From contig NZ_LR130778.1 in the NCBI RefSeq assembly GCF_900538275.1, forward strand, positions 744,001 through 808,000: a DNA stretch of 64,000 nucleotides, read 5' to 3'. Both the position numbers and the translations under genes were made by a program. This document shows positions 17,726 to 25,777 of this stretch, piece by piece; position 1 is the stretch's first letter, and each line of letters opens with the position of its first letter. Below the pieces are notes generated by a model. It did no database searches and had not been told where the DNA came from. It saw only the letters and a list, made by a program, of their open reading frames with translations. Origin of the DNA: Petrocella atlantisensis. Lineage in GTDB: Bacteria > Bacillota > Clostridia > Lachnospirales > Vallitaleaceae.

Positions 17726-18520
17726 TCAATCAAGAACAACAAAATCCTGATATAAAGCGGCTCTCTCATCTTGACCTACCTTCTCACTCATTCTGGCAAT
17801 TGCCATAGGTAGCAACCAGGGTTTTATCATGTCAAAGTCCATACCTGCCACTTTGAAATAAGCCTTTAAATAAGACCAAATTAATATTTTCCTAGCAAAA
17901 TAAAACATCCACATGAAAACTCTAGGTTCTTCTTTATGAAGCGCCTCGTATTTTAAGAGGATGAACGTCCTTGCCACATCTGCAGCAGGATGTCCCTTAG
18001 CTGCTGTCACCCAGTCAATAACCGTTGCTTTTTTCTCATAATAAAATACGTTCCGAGGATGAAAATCCATATGGCATATGGCTTCACCATCGGGTAATTC
18101 ATTTATGGTATTCATCACTGCTTCAACTAGGTCAACAGGTAGATCCACCACCTTATTAATGCTTCTTCTAAGGTGCTCCTTAACATCCGGCAAAAGAGGT
18201 GCTGTTTTCTCATGGATGTTCAGTTGGGTCCTTGCCAAACATTTTCCGTAAAAATAAGCCTTCCATATCTTTTTTGTCAAATGAAAAAGTATGGTCTTAC
18301 CATTGATACGTTCAAAAATGTAACCTCTACGCCCTTCTACTTCTATTTCTTCTATAAGCCTTGGCATGGATAGACCTTTGGCATAGACAATCTCATGAAT
18401 CAGACCTTCATAGTCAATCATCTGATCTTCAATATGAGGTTTGAATAACTTCAAAACCGTATGGTCGTGCCACTCATAAACATCTGATGTTGCGCCGTAA
18501 CCCATAAGCTGTCGTTTCAT
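17726..18520 (-). CDS. Aminoglycoside phosphotransferase-like kinase
   Basis: 264 aa with a protein-kinase-like fold of the APH/choline kinase family. The N-lobe GYGATSDVYEWHDHTVLKLF contains the glycine loop and the ATP-binding Lys, the catalytic loop is CHMDFHPRNV (HxDxxxxN), and VIDWVTAAKGHPAADVA holds the metal-binding Asp. Members phosphorylate small molecules such as antibiotics, choline or homoserine, and resistance cannot be assumed. It ends close to the EAL gene on the same strand, so both may be cotranscribed. Confidence 0.8.
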   Translation of the reverse strand: MKRQLMGYGATSDVYEWHDHTVLKLFKPHIEDQMIDYEGLIHEIVYAKGLSMPRLIEEIEVEGRRGYIFERINGKTILFHLTKKIWKAYFYGKCLARTQLNIHEKTAPLLPDVKEHLRRSINKVVDLPVDLVEAVMNTINELPDGEAICHMDFHPRNVFYYEKKATVIDWVTAAKGHPAADVARTFILLKYEALHKEEPRVFMWMFYFARKILIWSYLKAYFKVAGMDFDMIKPWLLPMAIARMSEKVGQDERAALYQDFVVLD

Positions 18521-18574
18521 CCAAATGCCCCCATTCCATCTTCTAACATTACCTATTGATCCTCACCCAATAAT

Positions 18575-19669
18575 CTAATATATGGCATAGATATGGTCTG
18601 TAAACCAAATCTCACCATTACCAATCATGGCCCCTCGCCAAGATGCAAAAATCTCTTCAGATGTGCTGGACGCAACAATACTTCTTATATCTTCGTTGAT
18701 AATCCAGTCATAATGCTCCAAAAAATCTTCTTTATTATAGAGCTTAATACGGTCTCCATCCCGCTCGACTTCTAAAGGGAACTCAACCATATTTGCCAAT
18801 GCCTCTTTATTACCACTACCCATAAATTCTTTGAACTTAAAGTAAGTTGTCAGAATCTCCAGATTGGTATAACCGGTACTCAAAGAAAAATCAATGTCTG
18901 AGTCAAGAAGGTCTTGCTCAAGTGTCTCAATGCCGTAAGTCTCTTGTACACGTTGATCTAATAAGGTATAATCCATGTCCAAGTGGCTGTTGTCTGCCAA
19001 GGTTGACTCATCAAATATTTGCTTCAGACCCTCATTTTCCCATATATAAATAAGGTCAACACCACTTGAAGAGGTGTAAACATAGGTCAGTCCATCATAG
19101 GTAACCAAATCAAGAAAATTCGTAATAAGTTCCTCACCCATAATCACTTGGCGATACGATGAGCCTTCTTTTAAAAACAGAGTATCTATAGAAGAAAACA
19201 TGCCCGTTCCGGCAAACTTATACGTGATGACAAGGTCTTCCTCTCCATTGTTGTCTATGTCAGCTTGATACAGAAAACTGGTATTGTCAAAAAAAGAGGT
19301 TTCCATATAAGCCTCTAGGGTTAAGATCTCTTCTTCATAAAACACTGATTGTCCTTCAAATATGCTTTCAATAGCTGCCATAAAAAGGACTTCTTCTTCA
19401 TATCTGATGCCGCTCATGACCACCATATGATCTTGAAACTCGGATAAGTCTTCAAGGGTTATTATAGAAGCCACATTTTTTTCAGTTTCTACCGCTTCTA
19501 CAGGATTATCTTCTTCTACCACTTCTTCTGCAGTCGTAGCATCATCTTGTTGCAGTGCCTCCTCTTGTTCATCAACCTCTACAGAGGGCGCCTGAACATC
19601 TGTACATCCCATCAACAATAGAATCATCACCATCAGAAGACCAAAACTTTTCATCATCTTCTCTACCAC
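18575..19669 (-). CDS. Predicted lipoprotein of unknown function
   Basis: About 364 aa. A signal peptide with lipobox LLLMGC is followed by an acidic, low-complexity linker (rich in E, D, V, A), then a globular domain. The middle contains LYQADIDNNGEEDLVITYKF, reminiscent of FG-GAP/VCBS-type or calcium-binding-like repeats, so it is probably an extracellular lipoprotein. The start is uncertain: GTG at 19669 has GAGGTG upstream, whereas ATG at 19681 has no site. I do not recognise a family. It is monocistronic, about 55 bp upstream of the kinase gene. Confidence 0.7.
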   Translation of the reverse strand: MVEKMMKSFGLLMVMILLLMGCTDVQAPSVEVDEQEEALQQDDATTAEEVVEEDNPVEAVETEKNVASIITLEDLSEFQDHMVVMSGIRYEEEVLFMAAIESIFEGQSVFYEEEILTLEAYMETSFFDNTSFLYQADIDNNGEEDLVITYKFAGTGMFSSIDTLFLKEGSSYRQVIMGEELITNFLDLVTYDGLTYVYTSSSGVDLIYIWENEGLKQIFDESTLADNSHLDMDYTLLDQRVQETYGIETLEQDLLDSDIDFSLSTGYTNLEILTTYFKFKEFMGSGNKEALANMVEFPLEVERDGDRIKLYNKEDFLEHYDWIINEDIRSIVASSTSEEIFASWRGAMIGNGEIWFTDHIYAIY

Positions 19670-19762
19670 AATCCACCTCATTATTTCTATTTTAATAGTC
19701 CTATTACTCTTCTGATGATTTTATCACAACCGTTAAATTTTTTCTATAGGACATGCTTCGAT

Positions 19763-20440
19763 TTAAAATAAAACCACTTCAAAATCATTGTTAAAAAGAT
19801 CGATAAGTAGAAGCTTACCCTTTAACAGCTCGCCCCTTCCAATTAATACCTTTACCGCCTCACTGACCTGCAGTGATGCCACCAATGCCGGTGAAAAAGA
19901 AGGGTTACCCAGTTCTGCTTCATGGCCTTTCCCTTTGTGATTTCTATAGATTTTGCTTAGAAAATCATCACCAGGCATAATCGTACTTACCTGACCGTAC
20001 CAACCTGCAATTGCACCATAGATCATAGGGATACCCAATTCTGAAGCTGCCTTTTGAAGTAGAAAGCGTGTCTCTATAGAATCCAGGGCATCGATTACAA
20101 GGTCATGTCCTCGAACAATGTCTAGAGCATTTTCCTGGGTCAAATATGCAGTGACAGGGGTTAATTCTACATCTGAGTTGACCTTTTCCATCCTCTCTTT
20201 GGCTGTAACGGCTTTACCTAAACCAATATGCACCTCTGTCGAGAGAAGCTGCCGGTTCAGATTACTCACATCAAAAACATCCCCATCCACGGCGGTAATC
20301 TTACCTACACCAATTCTACCCAGCATTTCAATCACATAGCCACCAAGGCCGCCACAGCCAATGACACATACGCTTTTATTCTTTAACACATCACACTCGT
20401 CTTGACTCAACATATTTCTATTTTTTGTATAACGGTCCAT
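19763..20440 (-). CDS. ThiF/MoeB/HesA-family E1-like adenylyltransferase
   Basis: 225 aa. A Rossmann nucleotide-binding region VCVIGCGGLGGYVIEMLGR near residue 27, Asp in AVDGDVFDVSNLNRQLL and LVIDALDSIETRFLL match the MoeB/ThiF superfamily, which adenylates the C-terminal glycine of a small sulfur carrier. The CxxC zinc pairs of longer MoeB proteins are not seen, so it is a short form. It starts one base after the MoaD-like gene (ATG at 20440, AGGAGG 8 bases upstream within that gene), making the carrier its evident partner. It is the last gene of the AOR maturation group. Confidence 0.88.
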   Translation of the reverse strand: MDRYTKNRNMLSQDECDVLKNKSVCVIGCGGLGGYVIEMLGRIGVGKITAVDGDVFDVSNLNRQLLSTEVHIGLGKAVTAKERMEKVNSDVELTPVTAYLTQENALDIVRGHDLVIDALDSIETRFLLQKAASELGIPMIYGAIAGWYGQVSTIMPGDDFLSKIYRNHKGKGHEAELGNPSFSPALVASLQVSEAVKVLIGRGELLKGKLLLIDLFNNDFEVVLF

Positions 20441-20441
20441 A

Positions 20442-20666
20442 TCAGCCACCTCCTACAGGTGGGAAAATAGAAATAATATCGCCTTCTACAAGCTTTGTAT
20501 CCAAAAGACCATCACGACCGTTGATCATAAGAATTGCTACGTCTTTTTCATCAATCTTAAGCTGATCTATAACCGCTCTGGCCGTCCATTCCTCCCCAAG
20601 CTCCACCATCATTTCACGGCCTCTATCTTTTCTCAGTGTTGCAAACAATCTTACTTTGAATTCCAT
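20442..20666 (-). CDS. MoaD/ThiS-family sulfur carrier protein
   Basis: 74-aa ubiquitin-fold protein ending in PPVGGG; the terminal Gly-Gly is the thiocarboxylation site of MoaD-type carriers. It would supply the dithiolene sulfur of the metal-binding pterin (with a MoaE partner not seen in this window), or a related transfer for the AOR. It is flanked by the radical SAM maturase and the E1-like enzyme in one tight operon. Confidence 0.88.
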   Translation of the reverse strand: MEFKVRLFATLRKDRGREMMVELGEEWTARAVIDQLKIDEKDVAILMINGRDGLLDTKLVEGDIISIFPPVGGG

Positions 20667-20682
20667 AAAATTCTCCTTCTAG

Positions 20683-21723
20683 CTAGATACAATAAACAAG
20701 GTTGCGCACCCACAGACAGTCACCACAGGAAGGCATATTACCATAACAGTCACTGGTCGTGTCTCTTACAAGGTCACACCCATCCACCAAATCACAGTCT
20801 GTACATGAAGGGTAATGGTTATCGTAAACCATGGCACGGTATTTTTTATAAGCATCTGTTTCCCATATGTCCTCTAGTGTATCCGCCATGACATGACCAA
20901 AACTATGGGCTTCAATCTTTTTGCTTCTCCCAAATACAACTTCTGTACCACTGTGGGCAAACCGGTAACAAGGGGTGACATCACCTTTAGCATTGATAAC
21001 GGTTGTATCATTTTCAACGAACCTACATCTGCGCTCTGTCTTAAGCTTCGATTCAGACAATCGAACTTCAAGTCCTTTTTTCAGACCATGGTTACGAATC
21101 CGCTGATAAAAGGCTTTCATCTCCGGTACATCATTTTCTGAATAAAGAATTAAGTCTTTGTCTTCTAGGGATGCAGGTAGAATATTAGATACAATAAATT
21201 GGGTGGCGCCAAGTTCACTGACCAAATCCATGAGCTTAAACACATCTTGCTTATTGGTTTTTGATATTACCATCTGAAATACAAGCTGAGGCGTTTTACT
21301 GTTTCTAGTGATTTTTAATGCATTTAGCTTCTTGACATTGTCAATGACAACTTGAAGCTCAAAGCCCCTAATATCAAAAAATACCTCTGATAAACCATCT
21401 ATGGAAATAACCAGTTGGTCCACATGATCGATGAGGGCAGTCATCAGATCTTCTGTAAAGAATGTGCCATTACTTGTGAGCATTAATCTATATCGACTGA
21501 GTCGCTCAAGCACTTCCATAATCCTTGGGTGGACCGTAGGCTCACCAATACCACCTACAACCACTTCTTCTAGGGTTTCCATACCTACGAGTTCGTTTAA
21601 TATCTTGTCCAGCATCTCGGTTTCCATGTCCTGTGGTGCTTCGCTCCATGATTTTCTATAGCACATGGTACAGTTAAGATTGCATCGATCGGTTAATTCT
21701 AGATTTACCTTTTTGATTGCCAT
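20683..21723 (-). CDS. Radical SAM/SPASM protein, probable tungsten oxidoreductase maturase
   Basis: 346 aa. The radical SAM cluster motif CNLNCTMC near residue 14 is followed by a glycine-rich segment (GGIGEPT) and a Cys-rich C-terminal SPASM-type region (CTDCDLVDGC, CGDCLWVRN). It resembles the radical SAM maturases genetically linked to tungsten aldehyde ferredoxin oxidoreductases. It lies immediately downstream of the AOR and upstream of the carrier and E1 genes. What it modifies is not known to me. GGAGG precedes the ATG, and it appears to have its own promoter after the AOR terminators. Confidence 0.82.
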   Translation of the reverse strand: MAIKKVNLELTDRCNLNCTMCYRKSWSEAPQDMETEMLDKILNELVGMETLEEVVVGGIGEPTVHPRIMEVLERLSRYRLMLTSNGTFFTEDLMTALIDHVDQLVISIDGLSEVFFDIRGFELQVVIDNVKKLNALKITRNSKTPQLVFQMVISKTNKQDVFKLMDLVSELGATQFIVSNILPASLEDKDLILYSENDVPEMKAFYQRIRNHGLKKGLEVRLSESKLKTERRCRFVENDTTVINAKGDVTPCYRFAHSGTEVVFGRSKKIEAHSFGHVMADTLEDIWETDAYKKYRAMVYDNHYPSCTDCDLVDGCDLVRDTTSDCYGNMPSCGDCLWVRNLVYCI

Positions 21724-21759
21724 TTTTACCTCCGTTTTATAACCTTCCTAATAAGAAGA

Positions 21760-21778
21760 GTGACTTTGTCACATTATA
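21760..21778 (-). promoter_or_regulatory. Promoter -10 with adjacent palindromic operator, radical SAM gene
   Basis: On the minus strand TATAAT (21773-21778) is followed at once by the palindrome GTGAC-AAA-GTCAC (21760-21772). A clear -35 is not seen. The position suggests repression or an activator acting from an unusual site. Confidence 0.45.
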
Positions 21779-21817
21779 TACCATCTAAATACCTATATAG
21801 AAAAGTCAGACTTCTTT

Positions 21818-21838
21818 GCGCATGTGCATAGCACGCGC
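21818..21838. other. GC-rich hairpin upstream of the radical SAM promoter
   Basis: GCGC-AT-GTGC, ATA loop, GCAC-GCGC in otherwise AT-rich DNA. No T run follows on the minus strand, so it does not look like a simple terminator. Confidence 0.4.
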
Positions 21839-21852
21839 TAAATTTTAATTTA

Positions 21853-21887
21853 TTATATATCAGGAAATATACTTTCCTGATATATAA
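21853..21887 (-). terminator. Second hairpin after the AOR gene
   Basis: TTATATATCAGGAAA and its exact 15-base complement around a 5-base loop. It backs up the terminator at 21888-21914. Confidence 0.7.
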
Positions 21888-21914
21888 CAAAGGGGTCCCT
21901 TTCGGAACCCCTCA
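21888..21914 (-). terminator. Rho-independent terminator of the AOR gene
   Basis: On the minus strand AGGGGTTCC, GAAA-type loop, GGGACCCCT, then TTTGTT. It lies 12 bases after the stop codon. Confidence 0.85.
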
Positions 21915-21925
21915 ATCTTTAAGGA

Positions 21926-23716
21926 TTAGATTTTAAGCAACCCTTTTCTCTCTTGTGTAGGGATACCATCTGTACTCCAACCACGAAGTTCATAATATTC
22001 AGGTAACAATTCTGAAAGTCTTGCCACATTACCTTTTGATGGACCTTCTGCAATAGGATCTTCAAGAAGTCGCTTAGGTAATGTATCTTGTGAAGGATCA
22101 ACACCAGCATCAAGGTTAAATACCCTTTCAAGATTCCAGATGCGTTCACCAGCAAGTAGCACATCATCCGCTGTCCACTCGGTTCCAATAACTGCATTGG
22201 TCATAGCCGCATAATCACCAGCACCCATTGCAAAGGATGTGAATAGGCAAAGCCCGGATGAATCAATAAAAGCTGTAAAGTCTTGGAAGATCTTAACCCA
22301 AGCTGCTTTACCTTCAATGGTGAATCTGTCCAATTTCTCAGGTAAACCTAAAATCTCAGGAGAAATGAGGTAACCTCTTACATGACAACCACCACGGTTT
22401 GACGTTGCATATTGAAGGCCTTGACCTTGGATGGCTCTTGGATCATAAGCCGGCAATTCTTGTTTCTTAACGGACATGGATAGCTCAGGCACACCATAAG
22501 AATCTGCCAATCGATAAGAACCGTCTGCCATTTTATCGCCAAATCCTGCTCTCTCACCAATACGCTTGGTCCATTCAACAACAGCGTTGCTGGCACCAAA
22601 GTCTAATGATAAACCATCTAAGTCCTCATCTTTAATAAAGCCTTTTTGATAGAGTTCCATAGCTGCTGCTATGGTCGCACCTGTTGATATTGTATCTAGA
22701 CCATATTCATTACACCAAAAGTTGGATTTAATGATGGATGGCATATCTGATACACCACAGTCACCACCAAATGCCCAAATGGTTTCATATTCAGGACCGC
22801 CGCCTTCAATATCATCGACTTTACAATAACGTCCACAAGCGATGGGACACCTGTAACATGGGTCTTTTTTGGTTAAGTACTTTTCAGCAAGGAGTTCACC
22901 ACTGGTATCTTCCGCTTCGGAAAATTGAGATAATTGGAAGTTATTCGTAGGGAATACGCCGCCTTCATTGATGATGTTAACAAGGACAGCTGTTCCATAA
23001 GTCGGTAAGCCTTGTCCGGTAACACCGTTTTCTCTGATTTTTGCGTTACAATCTTTGACGACAGCCTTAAGCGCTTCTTCATTGGCAATGGCCACTTTAT
23101 TTGTACCTCGAACAGTGATTGCTTTTAAGTTTTTGGAACCCATAACCGCACCAACACCTGAACGGCCTGCTGCTCTAGAAACGTCATTCATAACCGCTGC
23201 CATGTTAGAAAGTTTTTCTCCTGCTGGTCCAATCGTAAGGACTCTGGACTTTTCAGGTACTTCTTTTAAAAGTGTTTCTGTGGTTTCGGATACAACCTTA
23301 CCCCATACATGGGCTGCGTCTCTGATCTCAACTTGATCGTCTTCAATCATAACATATACAGGTTTTTCTGATCGACCTTCTACAATGATTACATCATAAC
23401 CTGAGAATTTAAGTTCAGCACCCCAGTATCCACCAGAGTTTGATGATGCAATTGTACCGGTAAGGGGTGACTTGGTCACAACCATATAACGTCCCCCAGT
23501 TGGTGTAGGTGTACCTGTTAATGGACCTGTTGCAAAAAGAATCTTATTCTCCGGACTTAAAGCATCCACTGATGGGGATACTTCATCCACGAATAGTTTC
23601 GTGCCTAGACCGCGACCACCGATGAATTTTTTTGCCTCATCCAGATTCAAATCTTCTACCTGTGAAACACCTTTACTTAGATCAATTCTTAGAACTTTAC
23701 CTTGGTAACCGTACAT
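21926..23716 (-). CDS. aor: Tungsten-containing aldehyde:ferredoxin oxidoreductase
   Basis: 596 aa, standard length. It oxidises aldehydes to acids with ferredoxin, or reduces acids in reverse, using a tungsto-bis-pterin and a 4Fe-4S cluster. The N-terminal pterin-binding domain includes GGRGLGTKLF, GPLTGTPTPTGGRYMVVTKS and GYWGAELKFSGYD. The cluster Cys motif is CYRCPIACGRYC near residues 280-291, with the remaining Cys in SSGLCLFTSF near residue 490. The ATG at 23716 has AGGAGG 7 bases upstream. A probable Moco/Tuco riboswitch occupies its leader. It follows the cofactor biosynthesis operon and is followed by two terminators. Confidence 0.95.
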   Translation of the reverse strand: MYGYQGKVLRIDLSKGVSQVEDLNLDEAKKFIGGRGLGTKLFVDEVSPSVDALSPENKILFATGPLTGTPTPTGGRYMVVTKSPLTGTIASSNSGGYWGAELKFSGYDVIIVEGRSEKPVYVMIEDDQVEIRDAAHVWGKVVSETTETLLKEVPEKSRVLTIGPAGEKLSNMAAVMNDVSRAAGRSGVGAVMGSKNLKAITVRGTNKVAIANEEALKAVVKDCNAKIRENGVTGQGLPTYGTAVLVNIINEGGVFPTNNFQLSQFSEAEDTSGELLAEKYLTKKDPCYRCPIACGRYCKVDDIEGGGPEYETIWAFGGDCGVSDMPSIIKSNFWCNEYGLDTISTGATIAAAMELYQKGFIKDEDLDGLSLDFGASNAVVEWTKRIGERAGFGDKMADGSYRLADSYGVPELSMSVKKQELPAYDPRAIQGQGLQYATSNRGGCHVRGYLISPEILGLPEKLDRFTIEGKAAWVKIFQDFTAFIDSSGLCLFTSFAMGAGDYAAMTNAVIGTEWTADDVLLAGERIWNLERVFNLDAGVDPSQDTLPKRLLEDPIAEGPSKGNVARLSELLPEYYELRGWSTDGIPTQERKGLLKI

Positions 23717-23780
23717 ATTTTGCCTCCTTCTCAAATTTGGTGCACCGAAAATCCAGTGCAAATAAACGTTACATTTATTT

Positions 23781-23880
23781 CCAAATCCTTTCCAAGAATG
23801 GGAGGCAGTACAGTTTCCCGTCCTACCCTTTGGTCAATGGTTCATGGCTATAGCTTTAGAACCATTGACTCGGATTTTGG
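23781..23880 (-). ncRNA. Candidate Moco/Tuco-type riboswitch in the AOR leader
   Basis: Transcribed on the minus strand between the MOSC and AOR genes. P1 is CCAAAATCC (23872-23880) with GGATTTGG (23781-23788). P2 is an 11-bp stem GTCAATGGTTC/GAACCATTGAC (23833-23843 and 23859-23869). A third stem GGTAG-G-ACGG closes a GAAA tetraloop (23803-23826). The 3' strand TGCCTCC (23801-23807) is exactly complementary to the AOR ribosome binding site GGAGGCA (23721-23727), giving a plausible translational switch. Genomic position and architecture fit the molybdenum/tungsten cofactor motif; I could not run a covariance search. Confidence 0.6.
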
Positions 23881-23886
23881 CTTCTT

Positions 23887-24333
23887 TTAATCTATAATCT
23901 CGATTGGGTCGCCTACTCTTATTTTACCTGTTTTTAAGACTCTTGTAAATATGCCTTCTTTGGGCATAATGCACTGACCGACTTGAGCTTTGATGGCACA
24001 ACCGGTGTGACATTCCTTACCGATTTGGGTTACTTCGTGGAAAGATTCTCCTATTTTCACTTTGGTACCTACAGGCAATGTATGAAGTATAATACCCTCT
24101 GTCGTTAAGTTTTCTGCAAATTTGCCACTGCAAAGCCCTTCAATCCCTATCTTCGTCATTTTATCAATGCTTTCTTGAGCCAGCAAACTGACTTGACGGT
24201 GCCATTTACCTGCATGTGCATCTCCCACAAGACCATGGTCCTCTTGAAACATGCCTTCCGGTATGGATTCTTTGATCACACCTTTTTCCTTGCTGATATT
24301 AATGGCACGTACTTTTCCAACAATCTCACTCAT
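23887..24333 (-). CDS. MOSC-domain protein
   Basis: 148 aa, a stand-alone MOSC domain (beta-barrel of the molybdenum cofactor sulfurase C-terminal type). Visible landmarks are GDAHAGKWHRQVSLL, GKFAENLTTEGI and the conserved Cys in QIGKECHTGC, which in the family handles sulfur for the cofactor. The start is ATG at 24333, with GGGGG 7 bases upstream inside the moaC end; the two genes are 2 bp apart. A role in tungsten or molybdenum pterin modification is expected from context. Confidence 0.88.
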   Translation of the reverse strand: MSEIVGKVRAINISKEKGVIKESIPEGMFQEDHGLVGDAHAGKWHRQVSLLAQESIDKMTKIGIEGLCSGKFAENLTTEGIILHTLPVGTKVKIGESFHEVTQIGKECHTGCAIKAQVGQCIMPKEGIFTRVLKTGKIRVGDPIEIID

Positions 24334-24335
24334 TG

Positions 24336-24809
24336 TCAATCCCCCTGTCTTTTATAGTGTCCCGACTTGCCACCGTTTTTTTCTATTAATCGTACCTGTC
24401 CGATGACCATATCCTTGTCAATGGCTTTGCACATATCGTAGATGGTCAGTGCGGCCACAGAAACTGCGGTCAATGCTTCCATCTCTACACCTGTTTTGCC
24501 ATGTGTTTTTACCGTAGCTATAATTATAATCCGATCCTCTTGTATCTCAAATTCAAGATTCACACCAGTGAGCATTAAGGGGTGACACATGGGTATGACG
24601 TCGCTGGTTTTTTTCGCTCCCATAATACCTGCCACCTGCGCTACATTCAGAACATCACCTTTTTTGATGCCTGATGATCGAATAGCTTCAATAGTAGATG
24701 GCTTCATGACAATCTGTCCATTGGCTACTGCAACCCTATAGGTATCTGACTTATCCGTCACTTCTACCATATGTGCTCTGCCATTATCATTAAAATGTGT
24801 TAGACCCAT
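24336..24809 (-). CDS. moaC: Cyclic pyranopterin monophosphate synthase
   Basis: 157 aa. With MoaA it converts the GTP-derived intermediate to cyclic pyranopterin monophosphate, the first stage of metal-pterin synthesis. The sequence is canonical: [20 protein letters not shown] at the N-terminus, MCHPLMLTG and [17 protein letters not shown] for the active site, and GGKSGHYKR at the C-terminus. AGGAGG precedes the ATG. It lies between moaA (11 bp upstream) and the MOSC gene. Confidence 0.96.
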   Translation of the reverse strand: MGLTHFNDNGRAHMVEVTDKSDTYRVAVANGQIVMKPSTIEAIRSSGIKKGDVLNVAQVAGIMGAKKTSDVIPMCHPLMLTGVNLEFEIQEDRIIIIATVKTHGKTGVEMEALTAVSVAALTIYDMCKAIDKDMVIGQVRLIEKNGGKSGHYKRQGD

Positions 24810-24820
24810 ATTGCCTCCTT

Positions 24821-25777
24821 TTAGCCTCCGATTTGCACCATGTTTCTTAGGATACTTTTGCCGTTTTCCAGATTATGTTCCTTCGGTTTTTTCTGTATGG
24901 ATTCTATGATATATTTACTAAGATCTACGCCTTCATCTAGTGCTTTTTTAAGATCGAATTCTTCGTCAGAATGGAGACAATACTTAAGCTTGCCTTCCGG
25001 TGTCAGTCTAATCCTGTTACAGTCCTCACAGAACTTGCAGGTGATTGGACTAATCAGGCCGATTTTGCCTTTTCCACCGGGGAGTCTGTAATACTTTGCC
25101 GGTGATGTAGGGTCTTCCTCTTCTACCGGTGTTAATTCAGGCACCTGTTCCAGTACCGTTTGATTGGCCAGGAAGTTGTTCTTAGACCATCTGGCTACTT
25201 CGCCAATGGGCATAAGTTCGATGAACCTGACATCTATGGCTTCCTCCTTTGTCAAGGCAACAAAATCCGGAATCTCATCATCGTTAAAACCGCCGATAAG
25301 CACCACGTTCAACTTAATGGGGGTTAATCCCACACGCTTAGCTTCTTTAATACCTGCAAGCAGATCGTCCAAATGACCACCCCGTGTCATCCTTGAAAAC
25401 TTCTCTGGGTCAAGTGAATCCACACTAATATTCACACGGTCTAGCCCGCTGTCTTTTAAATCCTGTGCCATGTCTTTTAAGAGCAGCCCATTGGTGGTAA
25501 GAGCTACTTCTTTAATCTCTGTATGGGCTTTTATTTTTTCTATTAGCGTAAGAATGCCGCCACGCACCAGTGGTTCACCACCGGTGAGTCTTATTTTCGT
25601 GATGCCCATTTTTGCAAATATACCGACGATGGTATCCATCTCTTCAATGGAGAGGATATCTTTATGTTCCATTTTCTCGATGCCATTTTCCGGCATGCAA
25701 TACTGACACCTTAAGTTGCATCGATCGGTCACTGATAATCTTAAATAATTGATTTTCCTACCATAACTGTCAATCAT
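24821..25777 (-). CDS. moaA: GTP 3',8-cyclase, radical SAM
   Basis: 318 aa. The N-terminal radical SAM cluster motif is CNLRCQYC; the C-terminal GTP-binding cluster cysteines appear as [11 protein letters not shown] and a further Cys at KYCLHS. The protein ends in Gly-Gly, as MoaA does. It rearranges GTP for MoaC. The gene overlaps the end of the moeA-fusion gene by 8 bp, so translation is probably coupled. Confidence 0.96.
   Translation of the reverse strand: MIDSYGRKINYLRLSVTDRCNLRCQYCMPENGIEKMEHKDILSIEEMDTIVGIFAKMGITKIRLTGGEPLVRGGILTLIEKIKAHTEIKEVALTTNGLLLKDMAQDLKDSGLDRVNISVDSLDPEKFSRMTRGGHLDDLLAGIKEAKRVGLTPIKLNVVLIGGFNDDEIPDFVALTKEEAIDVRFIELMPIGEVARWSKNNFLANQTVLEQVPELTPVEEEDPTSPAKYYRLPGGKGKIGLISPITCKFCEDCNRIRLTPEGKLKYCLHSDEEFDLKKALDEGVDLSKYIIESIQKKPKEHNLENGKSILRNMVQIGG

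Noticed and set aside
17726-18520. Aminoglycoside resistance gene
   Set aside because: Only the general kinase fold is visible; the family covers many substrates.
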